The translations under genes and the position numbers were made by a program. A DNA stretch of 64,000 nt from Nectonema munidae (lineage: Eukaryota > Nematomorpha > Nectonematoida > Nectonematidae). Under the pieces are notes generated by a model. It saw nothing but the letters and a program-made list of their open reading frames with translations, was not told the origin of the DNA and searched no databases. Position 1 is the first letter of the stretch, and the number at the start of each line of letters is the position of its first letter. The stretch lies in contig JAUIRK010000970.1 in the NCBI GenBank assembly GCA_030549495.1, forward strand, positions 436,001 to 500,000, read 5' to 3'. Below, piece by piece: positions 53,200-64,000 of the stretch.

Positions 53200-55860
53200 C
53201 ACAACAACAATTTATCTAACTTGTTTTTCCTCATCCCTTGTCTTCATTTTTCACTTGTTTTTCATATTATTTCATACAATCTCTGCTTCCTGCTTATTTC
53301 AATTGTGAAGGCATTGCATAACCAAACACATATATCTATTGACTCTTTACTAGCTGTGTTTTATTTTGATACATTTGAAAACATCACTCATAACTTTTCT
53401 TACAACACACAGAAATCTAACTTGTTCCTTTCTATTTGTCCTAACTCATTTCTTTTCTTCTTTTAAACCTCATTTGGTAAGCCATCATTTATTTTCCAGA
53501 TGCACACACTTAACCATAGAAAAAAGGGTGACGGGGAAAAATATATATTTAGAAGTAGAATTGTCCAGAAGCCAAATTGACCTGCTTCCTTGGTCCCGAT
53601 TTTTATTATGTTAAAGCAGTGACCCTTCTGTTTCTTTTTATAAATAAGTAAGCAAAAGGTACAAAAGTGATGCAAATGTTCTTCCTATGTTTTTGAAGGG
53701 TGTAACTTTTTACCAGAATAAAGCCAAACCCCAATTCTTAAAACTCTTAATTTTTTGAACCAATTAAAAAATGCTTTATATTTATGTGTTTTTAACTATT
53801 TAGAACAAAAATAAATGAAAAAATATTCCTTTATTCATTTATTATAAGTTAAAACAAAATTCCATACTTACTTTACCAAACCTTATTTTTTTTTCAAACA
53901 AACTAAAAAGAATGTCATGTATAATAATAATAATATTTATACAGTATTTAAACTTATCACAAGTTTTAATGAGGTAAAAAGAGAGGGAAAAGGAAGTCAA
54001 ATTATTTATTTAAAATAAAATCAAAAAATCATTCTAAATAGTTCAAAACATTGAAATACATCCCATTGCTTTTAATTTGTTTGCAAAAGTTTTGAGATTT
54101 CGTTTTTTAAACTTTTAGTAAGGCAATAAAACGTTAAAAAAATTCATTGTAGATCGTTAAAAATATTGAAATACATCGCATTATTTCTTATTTATTCGAA
54201 AGATGCAAGATTTTCGAAAGTTTTGAGAAGTTTTTCGTTTTATTTCGATAAAAAATTCACGCCATTTTTGAATAAAATTCAAATTTTTTAAACATTAGCC
54301 ATATTATTACTTAAAAAATATTTTTAACCTGAATACGAGATTGTGTTTTCTTTTTTAATACAACCAAAAGAAAATTTTATTGATTAAAATCTTAAATTTT
54401 CAATATTAACCTTGCAGATTTATATACACTATTTTTTTATAAGAAACCTAAAAAAAGTTTGAGTGGTCAATTGTGAAAGTTTCCTTACGAGCGTTAAGCC
54501 TTATCTTATAATTTTGAGAGAATGCTTTTTATTTTATCACTCTTATATAAAAATGCTTGTTTAATTTGATAATTTAAATTTTCCATAAAATAAGTAACAT
54601 AAAAAATGGAATATTTATTTAAAAAATAAAACTAAATTATAATTTTTTTCTATTCCATCTTTATATTTGTCCTCGCTGCCATCTTCAAATACTGCTATCA
54701 TAGTCATTTTCTAGATTGTTCTTTATTTTGCATACAAACATTTTTCACTATTGCCTAACGATGGTTCAATATTTTCATCATATTCAAGCCAATTTTGTTG
54801 CTCTAAAAATAAGTTTTTTTAAAGTTTCTCACCCAAACCTAATATATAAAACACATGTTTGCCACCTAGAATGAAATAATTAGTTAATGTTCTTTTCAAT
54901 CATTTACATTATTTGATTGCAACCATTAAAACAAACTATTGATATTGATAGTGATATGGTCACATGCTGATAAATGATACTATCATTTGTTTGATAATAG
55001 TTTATGATATTTAGTTAAGATCACCTTGAACATAGCTTCTGTTAGGCAAAAATAAGTAAAAGTAATGTTTCTTGAGGAATTTTTTCAATACTGAAAGTTT
55101 TTTAACTTAGGCACTAAGTGAGTAGAAGTTTCTTATAAAAAAGAGGGTATTTTGATTGCATAATTTGTTACTTAATTCGTAATCATTGAATCTCTTTTGG
55201 TTGACGATGAAATCTCGTATTTCTAAATCGACCAAATTTCTCATTTTCTTTGTCATTAAAGTTTTTATTGTTTCCATTATCAGTTCTCTTTAATTTTTCA
55301 CCACTTCGGATAAACTGAAGTCAATACGAGGTAAAATTTGGTTTATACGAATTTCAGATATTATTAACTAAAAATTAAACTGAATGAAGAATAGTTAAAA
55401 AATATAAGATTTTCCCTAATAAAAAAGTTTTCTGTTTTCTTTTTTTTGATGAAGATTATTTTCATTGTTCCAAACATTAACTCTTTAATATTTTTGACAG
55501 TATTTAACATTTCATCTCTTTTCGATCCAACAGTAAGGCTAAATTGGAGATTAAAAGTAGTGCTTCTAAAGTTTTATGATCTTTGTAAAATATTTTTTTT
55601 CTTGCATTCCTCTTCTTAAAATTAAAATTACTCTCCTTTTTTGGTTCTTCATCTCTTTTCTTCAGTAATCTTCTTCATCTTTTTTTGACAAAAATTTTTT
55701 TTTGTTTGTTTTACGAACGTTGGCTCAATGTCGCCAGCATTAAGGTATTCATCACAGAAAATAAAATCTATGAAATTTTAATATTAACTGAATTTGAACA
55801 TCCCACAAATTTAGTACTAAAATTTTGAAATATTGTAATTTTTTTTAAATAATTTTGAGA
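53200..55860. other. AT-rich stretch without recognised gene
   Basis: Contains only chance frames and A/T homopolymers, with scattered TTTT-rich text. No splice-consistent exon, repeat end or RNA gene stands out. Confidence 0.4.
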
Positions 55861-55876
55861 CAAGATCATAAGGGAC

Positions 55877-56152
55877 CAGTGGCGGATCCAAGGGGGGCCT
55901 CACGGGCCTAGGTCCCCCTATGAAAAATGGCTTCGAAAATTACCCTTACTAATGTATACCCTTACATGTATAAAAAATAAATTTTTGCAATTTATTCATG
56001 GCAAAATAATGTTAAAAATTTGAAAATATATGTAATTAGTAATTCTAAAAGACAATACAGCTGTCGTATTCTCTGAAGACTTTTAGCAAAATTACAAAAA
56101 AAATTAAATAGATTTCGCTCCCCCCTATAAGAAATTTCTGGATCCGCCACTG
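55877..56152. mobile_element. hAT MITE, GGCGGATCC family (276 bp)
   Basis: CAGTGGCGGATCCAAGG on the left, CTGGATCCGCCACTG on the right: fourteen-base inverted ends. Flanks TAAGGGAC (55869-55876) and AAAAGGAC (56153-56160) match at six of eight. Related to the nested copy at 35504-35922. Confidence 0.85.
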
Positions 56153-56974
56153 AAAAGGACTGAAAAATAGAATTATACGATATTCGGTTTATGGGTTTTG
56201 GTGTTTATGAAGTTTTCTGTATAATCTTATGCTTATAATTAACTTTTATGATAGATTAAATAGTTCATAATTTTTGTAAAATAACTAATTTTTATTCGTT
56301 TTAATTCATTTGAATATAAAAGTTTTATTGAAAAAGATTGTGATGTGTATTGTGTATTAAAACATAAAATACGTATTTTTTATGGTCAAAACCATAATGG
56401 TTATAGCCAAAAATTGAAATTTGTTTAATTTTTTTATAGATTTAATTTTTTACTCAATTTTTTTTAATTTTATTTATTGGTTGCATAAATAAAATGGCGG
56501 ATCTTCGAAACTGACTGTTTGATTGCTTATCCAAGCAAAAATTCCTGCCATAAGAAAATCTCTTCTCAATAAAAGCTGATGCATTCTTGTTTCGATGGAT
56601 AATATAATCATTGGACAGATTTTCACTGCTTGACTGTATATAAAAAACAGTATCTGTACCGGCCAAAATTATTAGGGTAGGAGTGCAGCAGTCTTGACTA
56701 CTCCTTCCTCTTTTGTGAAAGTTGACCTTTATTTATCGCTGCTGTTGCGAAAGTGTAACCGAAATTATACACTTTCCCTCCCTATCTTGATTATTTTATA
56801 TTGTTTTATTTGACTGTGAGATTACGCTAATACTGAGATCTAGAGTACACGTGGGATCTACGTAATCTGGGGTTCAAGAACAACGGCAACGCGTTATAAT
56901 TTTTGATTATTTTAGATAATCGATAATCATGACTTTGAAACATGTATTATTTACTTTTATTTTGTAGCGTAGAT

Positions 56975-59900
56975 ATGGAGCAATCACAAACTGATGAAGG
57001 AATGAATGAAACCACTTTTTTGAGCAAAGATGTTTCTGACAAGGAGAATGGGATCGGAGAGAATACAGACACTAACATAAAAGATGGTATTTTTGCATGA
57101 AAGCTTACTCACTTCTCTTTTTTGCTGAATGATGTAGTATTTATGTTTAGGAAAGTCTCCATTCTTCTTTAAGCGGGGTAAAAGTTCTTTTTGGGATTTG
57201 CGTTTCAAGTCGCCACTGTTGGAGAGTTGTGTTGGTGATGTGTTCGCCACTCAGCAATGCCAACGTTTTAAGTATTCCATCTATTATATGATTACAGCGA
57301 TGATTTTATGGGGAATTTATTACTTCCTCGTCCATCCTGCATATTGGATCCTTTATATCGTTTTTCTCATCATGCATTTCATTATCATTTTATTTCTACT
57401 TCTTGTTACCTTCACCAAAACCTTCCTTAAGTAATTATTTTTGATATTAACTGGTGCGCATATAAGGCGAACTCTTTGATTTCAGATATGTACATGTATG
57501 CTCGGCCAGGGGGTGCTTTTACGCCTTTTATTGTCCCAAGCACCCTAAAATCTCATTTCCCCTCCTGTGTTGTGAATCTTGCAACAAGCCTATGTCAATT
57601 ATATATATAGAATAGATTTACCTTTTAAATGAGTGATCACCACCTGAAAGCTGACTAAAAAACTAAGCTCGAAAGTCATACTTTGTTTGCAAAATAAGGG
57701 TCGCTTTATATGCCTCCTATTGCCGTTACACTAACACGTGAAGTATATTTCCTACTTTTTCGCAGATACCCAAACTTCTTTTGCGTAGTATTCATTTTAA
57801 CTCTTTCTTCCTTCACGCTAATTCCAATCTTGATCATGCCGATATCACAATTAACGTTTATATGCTCAACTGCAAAAGTTGTGGTTCTAATCTACGCGAA
57901 TATTCACTACTCCATCTTAACGGTGTTTCCGATTGCTCTCACATATTCCTTCCTTTCCATTTCCCTGGCTTTCTCCGTATCGAGTACCGCCCTAACGCTT
58001 CACATATTTTCTGTCTGGGGAGTCCTCTTTTTCTCCTTAGTTCATTTATCTGTAAATGTAATCGGCATTCATCTTCATTACAACTCAAATATCCACTTTC
58101 GAAAGTCATTTTGGAAGATTGGTCAAAGTTTGGTTGCTAAGAAAAATCTGGACAATGAAAGAAATTTAAAAGAAAAAATGATTCATTGTGTCATGCCACC
58201 CATCGTTGCAAGTAATTATTTTCCCTTTTCCTTCACATGTTAAACCTAAAAATATTTTGTCAAACTTTTTAAGAAATTTGCTAATGTTCTTCTAGAACTG
58301 GCAGTTAGTCATGTCAATGCTGAAAAACGTTATCTTTAAAATATATTTTGAATGATAGTTTGAAAGAACACACTTTTTACGTTGTATTAAATAAATTTTG
58401 TTTAATTATTATTCCTGAATCGGAATACACCTATATATGCGCATTCATCTAAAATTGCATTTTACTTTTTGGATTTTTTCGGAATTTCTATATGATTTTG
58501 AAATTCAAAAATTTTAATTGAACCTTTTGAATCGTACAGGAGTACATCACTGGTTTAGCTTCAAGTAGACTCCATTCTAACGTCCTATAGTACTTTTTCA
58601 TGAAAGCTGGATGCAATCTAAAAATTGACATCTATGATGCCCCGTGGCAAAGTAAAAATGGAGTATTTAAAATAGACAATACAAGCTCTAAAAAAACGAT
58701 ATGTTTTTGTGAAATTGTTAAGTTAATTTATAACATTTTTTTATTAATTTAAAGCCTTTTAAGCTTTAAAAAATTTTACTTTTAAAGCTAAATTTGTTTA
58801 AAAACATCTGCAAGAAAATGTAATCTTGAAAAAATATTAATGAGATTAAAATGAATTATATACCTAATATGATAATTAAAAATCAAAAGTAACTTCGTTC
58901 TTCAAAAATCAAAATACACTTAACTCAAAAAAACTGGAAAAGAAGAAAAAGAGGGCCATTTTGGTAAAAGAAGTTTGAACCAATCAGTGATAGTGTAGTA
59001 TAAATATTTAAAATGTTTCAGTCTATCAAAATGTTTTGCATCACTGATAGTAGTAAAGTAACGGTGAATAAGCATTAAAAACCAGAGCAGTAGTTTACGC
59101 ATCTCTGGTTTACACTCTATTCCTTCTAGTGTCTTACTCAGATCATGGAATTAATTACTCCATTTTTATAAACTTACTAGAGCCAGAGTTAACGTAAGCT
59201 GTCTCGGTGATAAGGGGTGCACAGTTAACATGATACACCATATTAAGTTGAATATTTAAACACCTTCAAATATTAAACATTTGATTTGCCATTTAATTGG
59301 TCTCAAAATTTTCGATTTAATTATCAATTAGAATATTTTTTTTGACTAATTTTAACATTAATGGAAAGACCTTTGAATAATAAATAAAATGACTAGCGTG
59401 GCAGGAATCATGATTTTGCGTGCCACCTTTGGCACGGGTGACATAGGTTCGCCATCACTGTACCCCAATTATGGTGTATGTAATATAGAATACGCATAGG
59501 CTCTTCTTTTGGGATAGCGATATGATAACACTATTAAAAGACAAGAAATTTGAAACATCATATTTGCTTCTCTCTTTCGCTCAACCTTGAAAAGTTTTTA
59601 AAATATTTGTTCGTTTGGAGATAAGTTTCGCTCGTTTCTTTTTTCAAATTCGCATACAATAAAAATTCATTTAAATATCTGTCTATAGTTGAACATTATT
59701 TGATAATATATCAAATTATATAATTTTTTCTTTATCTTTTTGTACTTATATCATTCTTATCATTCATACATAATTCAAAATACCACTAGAAATCCTAGGG
59801 TTGACTTATAAATAACCCTAACCCTAACGACTTAATTATTCTATAATCACTTTTTCCAATTAATTTAATATTATTATTGTAAGATGATAGCATGAAATTG

Positions 59901-62882
59901 TTTAAAGTAATCTATTTTGAAAATGGGCTATCTTTAGATAAAAGCTTTTTAATCTTTGAAATTTATTTTTGTCCTGCCTTTGTTGTTTCCTATTAATGCT
60001 GAAGAAGATATGTGCCGACATATAGGTCTATTATCATATGTTTATGATTTCATATTTATTAATTCTTTTTTCCATTTAGTTTCTTGTACCTCATACATCA
60101 TTTTTTTCATGTTATCACTTTATTCATTGGTCATATACTGGTATGTTAGTATATGACTTTTTCCTTCTTGTTCAATCCTTTATGATCTTTGCGCGTACTA
60201 ATAAATCTTATTCATTCCAATCGATTATATTTGCAAAACTTTAATTTGTATTCTCAACTCATTCAATTTGGCGATTACATTTCAAAAGTTTAACTGAATC
60301 CCAAAAGTTAAATAAATGTGTACAGTAAAAGCCGCTTATTGTGATGGTTCTGCGACTGCCTCTTTTCGATAGCATTAAATAACAGAGAATATAGTTTTAA
60401 AAGCTTTATGATTAAAAATTCGAATGTTGATTCTCGTTTGTTTTCATCGAATAATCCCTGAATGACTTATCGTAAGGTTTGTTGCTCAATGATGCACACT
60501 ACAATGGAAGATTTATAGAGCTATTTCAATTTGCATTTTTCTAAATTATCCTTCGGGGATTCAATAGCCGTTATCATTTCTTGCTGGTGAATTTGATTGC
60601 ACGGAAGCCAACCATTGGCATATTTTCACGACTTATCATTTGGACGAACAAAAGTCGAAAATTCATTTCTTTAAAAGGAATAAAAAGTCACTTTAAACGT
60701 ATCTTAACCCGTTTACGTTAAGTATAATCAGACGATATCTAATGTAAAGCAGAAGATTTGTATTAAAAGGCATTGATAAACGCAGACGATTTTATTTAAA
60801 AGGTGTCACCTATAAGTGACGTTGGTTGTATTTGGGTTAACTATATTTTCTTCCTTGCTTTTTTTATGTCAATTGAAAAGTCAAAATTTTATTTTGTGTA
60901 AAATTGTTTTTAGAAAACCAAAAAATAATATATTTTCTTTGATTCATGTTTAATTAGTAATTATATTATCATTCAAAACTAATTTTCATCATAAATATAT
61001 TTTTTAATTTTCTTGGTGAATATAAAGCTGCAATAAAGTAAGGAAAATATAAAAATAAAAATTTCGACTAAAACATCCCTTAAAAACTTTCGGAAATACA
61101 CTCCTTCCAGTTTGAATAAAAGTAAGAAAACATTAAAAAAACAAAAAGTTACTGTAAACCAATTTTAAACTAATTTGACCTATTTTTTCTTCTTTTTTTT
61201 GGATTTTTTACATCATAAAATTCAAAAATAAGTTTTTTAATTTAGCAAAAATTAAAAACTAATTATTTTACTGACAATTTTTAATTTTTTTTAATGAACC
61301 TAATATAATCTAAGGAGCGAGTCCTTTTAATTGAAAAAACTTCTATTTTTCCTTTACGTCAAAAAGTTCGTGCAATAAGTCAAAAAAGTACACATTTTTT
61401 GATTATAAAAAATATAATTTTTAAGGACAAAAATTCTTTGTCCTGCTTATCTATCATAAAGCTCTAAAATTCTTTGTATTTGTGAAGGAGATTAATCTTT
61501 ACCAATTTTAAAATTTTTTAAAAACGAACGAATATAGTAATAACAGAATGTTTTTTCAGGAAGATAAATTTATTAATCATTTGTATTTTTTTTTTATTTT
61601 TTTGCAAAAAAACTAAATCTTTTATCGCTCTTAGTACTGTATATCAACTTTTTAAAGTGTACAAAAATTTAATACTGATTAACCAATTAAAAACATAAAT
61701 AACTCTAAAAAATTAAATCTTTTCTTTGATTTTTTTGATCTTTTGAATTTTTAAAGTTTTTCATCATTACAAAAAAATAGATGTATTCATTAAATTCGAA
61801 ATAAAAAATTGAATTTCTTCTTACTTCTCCTTTTTTATGAGAACAGCTGCTCGGAAAGATTTTTAAGCTCGGCCATTCTTAATATTTAGCTAATTATGTA
61901 ATGAAAAGTCATTTTTAATTAAAAATATTTTCAACGGTGAAATTTTGCATCTTTTGCCAGTAAATTCCTTAATTAAAAAAAATCGTTCGATTTTTGAAAT
62001 TAAAACTTGACAATTTTGTAATTTAAGATAAAAACTTTCCAGATTTTTTAATCATAAGAAAACGCTTCTATCTATGAAAATATTTTTGCCTTTAAAGTAT
62101 TTATAATAAAGTGATGCCTATTTTACTTCAGAAGAGCTTCTTGAACCGCAAGAGGATGAGAATGAGTTTAATCCAAAAAAGCCGACACGTAGTTTTCACA
62201 CTCAAAACTCTCAGCAAGGAATTTCAACAAGTTTTACCAGTAATGTGTTCAGGCCATTTAAAATGAGTATTATGAATAGCGTTTCGATCCTGTTTGCTGA
62301 CATCGTTGGTAATTTTTCCCATCTCTTTCCCTGCCGTGTATAAAACTTTTTAAATTTACTTCAAAGGCTTCACCAAAATGAGTTCCAATAAAAGCGCTGA
62401 AGTTATTGTAGGCCTTTTGAATGACTTGTTTGGAAGGTTTGACGCTCTGTGTGAAAAGTATAACTGTGAAAAAGTGGCAACTCTAGGCGACTGTTACTAC
62501 TGTGTTTCTGGTTGCCCCCAGCCAAGGACAGATAATGCTATATGTGCAGTTAAAATGGGCTTGGGTATGTGTCGAGCTATACGGTAAGCGAAATCAAATT
62601 TCTTTCTTTCTCTCTCTCCTTTGCAATGTATATTTGTATTTTCTAGTCAATTTGATATTGATACAAACGAAAACGTTGATATGCGTGTAGGTATTCATAC
62701 TGGAACGGTGCATTTTGGAATTTTAGGAATTCATCGTTTCAGATTTGATGTTTGGTCAAATGACGTTACCTTCGCTAATAAGCTTGAGACTTATGGAAAA
62801 GCTGGGCGGGTTCATATATCTCAAGTCACTTTGGATTGTTTGGACAACACCTTTGACGTTGAAGAAGTTGAAACATGCGAAG
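56975..62882 (+). CDS. Adenylyl cyclase type 9-like, 5' part (partial gene, six exons)
   Basis: Converts ATP to cAMP at the plasma membrane, downstream of Gs. Exons by GT-AG and phase: 56975-57086, 57151-57430, 57766-58211, 62132-62308, 62367-62583, 62647-62882 (last donor GTCCAC is weak). They give ~489 codons. The first is a polar N-tail ([20 protein letters not shown]). Exons 2-3 hold six hydrophobic segments (e.g. [40 protein letters not shown]), then the juxtamembrane [20 protein letters not shown] and [12 protein letters not shown]1a follows: [21 protein letters not shown] (metal Asp), [33 protein letters not shown] (second Asp), [48 protein letters not shown], the FRPFKM lead and the C1a text point to ADCY9 / fly Ac13E. 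An acceptor at 56966-56967 suggests an upstream non-coding exon. C1b, the second membrane set and C2 are not in the window. Confidence 0.88.
58212..62131 (+). other. Intron 3 of the adenylyl cyclase gene
   Basis: Runs from GTAATT to a TTTTACTTCAG acceptor, about 3.9 kb of AT-rich DNA. It holds a small piggyBac-type MITE candidate (60708-60836) and an isolated TA-CAGTAAAAGCCGCTTATT end (60321 on) that resembles a Tigger/pogo terminus. I see no further coding exon in it. Confidence 0.7.
60708..60836. mobile_element. Small piggyBac-type MITE candidate, copy 2 (129 bp)
   Basis: TTAA on both sides (60704-60707 and 60837-60840). Left CCCGTTTACGTTAAG, right reversed CCCAAATACAACCAACG: only the CCC and scattered bases agree. 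The left 30 bp with ATAATCAGACGAT matches the candidate at 39937-40012. It lies in intron 3 of the adenylyl cyclase gene. Confidence 0.55.
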
Positions 62883-64000
62883 GTCCACTTTAATATAATT
62901 TTTGTACAAATGCATCTGAATTATGTAGGAATCTGATGCAATATCAGAGGAATCTATGTTATGCAAAGGCATCATAAATATTTTAATTGTGAGCAAACAA
63001 TTTTCGCCTATTTTATCGAATTATGAACGGTTGCTGGTATTCGAACCTGGGACCATCTAATGTCAAATCAACCTTCTTTAATTAGGCCCCCATTCATTTT
63101 AATTTTGAAATAACTACGATCATCGAAGAAAAAAAATTGTCCAAATAAAAAACATTAAATAATGCTGTGTTTTACCCTTGTCACCCTTGTTGTTGATGTC
63201 TTCTTACAAGTTATCAAATTCAAGGGCTGATAATAATGAATACTTTCGAAATGTATTCAATTGGACCCTTTTTCTGTAATAAAAGGGGGCGTTTTAAAAT
63301 TTAATTTCTTTTTAAATTTTACGTTATCATAGATCTTTTCTTCCTTTTGTGCTTAGAATAAGGATGCAGGGTGATTTTAGAATTGGTTGTTAAGGAAAAA
63401 AAGAGTGAGTCTTATATCTTTGAGTATTTATTTACCTTGTGTATATGAAATGTATTAAAAAAGCTCATAAAGTTCCAAAATTTTTTTATTCAAAATTATT
63501 TTAAACTTTGGTTTACATCTCATTAATTAAAATACATGGTAATTTTCTAAAGTATTGAAATTTCTGCTAATTTATATTTTTAAATTTAATCCTTTTTCTT
63601 TAATGGATTCGAAAGGCGATCGAATGTAGAAGTTTCGCAAGTCATTAACATCAATCTTCTCAAGTGCATTTTTGAAAAGAGCTCTTCTTTGAAAATATGT
63701 TGGGTTAATAATTTTACTCACAAATAGACATTTTTATATTTATAAAATATTGAAAGCGTCATTAAATTCGAAAGATTATTCAGTCGAAAACAACTCTTTT
63801 TTGGGCAAAGGCAAGTTTTCAAGTTTAAATGATTGCATAACTCTGTATTATATGACGTGGCAATTATTAATTTTATTTATAATTAAGTTTTTCGTTTTCC
63901 TTCTTGAAGATACACTTTATCATTATATTCGTTTATTTAATAGATTTGAGGACTTATTTTGTTGTAAAAAGCAAGCTTCCCGAAGAAGAGGATGATATTT
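62883..64000 (+). other. Presumed intron 6 of the adenylyl cyclase gene
   Basis: After the sixth exon the frame runs only into LTVSTAL-free text and a TAA at ~62891, so a splice is needed. No further exon is recognisable up to the window end. A frame at 63750-63995 contains a hydrophobic stretch (WQLLILFIIKFFVFLLEDTL) but has no clear acceptor and no match to the second membrane set. Confidence 0.4.
63000..63095 (-). repeat. tRNA-derived SINE head, candidate copy 2
   Basis: Minus strand: TTAGATGGTCCCAGGTTCGA ATACC contains a B box (GGTTCGAATACC). The text AGATGRTCCYRGGTTCKAA and the following GTTMAYAATT..ATAG align with 6790-6885. The A box is poorly kept here. Confidence 0.4.

Noticed and set aside
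52885-53466. 193-codon plus-strand frame
   Set aside because: It runs across the right end of the 3-kb hAT (G/C run and GGATGTGCGCCCCTG), so it mixes element and flank and has no domain.
57781-58140. 119-codon frame overlapping cyclase exon 3
   Set aside because: It is an out-of-frame shadow of the membrane-spanning exon, whose own frame has clear cyclase text and matching splice phases.
59790-59830. Telomere-like ACCCTAACCCTAAC
   Set aside because: Only two units, inside a gene intron; too short for a telomere relic. A loose CCTAACACTAACCTAAACCCT at 11145 is equally weak.
63750-63995. Possible next cyclase exon with a hydrophobic stretch
   Set aside because: No convincing acceptor, wrong text for C1b or the second membrane set, and it begins in AT-rich sequence.
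1-64000. CRISPR array, operon, riboswitch or bacterial gene
   Set aside because: The tandem arrays have no spacers, and introns plus animal transposons show a eukaryotic nuclear sequence.

Overview
The window is AT-rich animal DNA, about one-third GC by eye, with introns, transposon relics and tandem arrays. There is no bacterial-style gene packing. The transposon families and an adenylyl cyclase of the animal type 9 class suggest an invertebrate, plausibly a crustacean such as a parasitic copepod. The organism is an inference; no marker gene names it.

The only host gene I can support is the 5' half of a membrane adenylyl cyclase (ADCY9 / fly Ac13E-like), plus strand, 56975-62882. Six exons with in-phase splice junctions give an N-tail, six membrane segments and most of the C1a catalytic domain. 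The rest would lie past the right edge or beyond an intron that starts near 62883.

Almost everything else is mobile-element sediment. 1-6.6 kb holds two LINEs of different type; one keeps an 839-codon frame joining a zinc-knuckle ORF1 to a reverse transcriptase with no endonuclease between them. 9.2-11.6 kb is a piggyBac relic carrying a Harbinger-type MITE. 14.6-18.2 kb is a run of hAT elements, two of which used the same target site in succession. 18.5-20.2 kb is an RTE-like LINE. 22.1-23.4 kb is a BED-finger hAT relic. 25.2-36.6 kb holds three piggyBac relics, the last interrupted by two hAT insertions, one of which carries a third. 37-47 kb has MITEs (hAT, Harbinger, piggyBac-like), a Tigger/pogo relic and two heavily decayed piggyBac relics. 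48-49.2 kb is a pair of minisatellites (28 and 25 bp units), followed by a ~200-bp tandem duplication. 50.1-53.1 kb is a 3-kb hAT composite with an exact 8-bp target duplication and another inverted-repeat element inside it.

I identified many element boundaries by reading both ends and matching target-site duplications: 8 bp for hAT, TWA for Harbinger, TTAA for piggyBac. Those are the firmest calls here. I saw no retrovirus, LTR, Polinton or CRISPR-like structure and no convincing rRNA gene. Two tRNA-derived SINE heads are possible.
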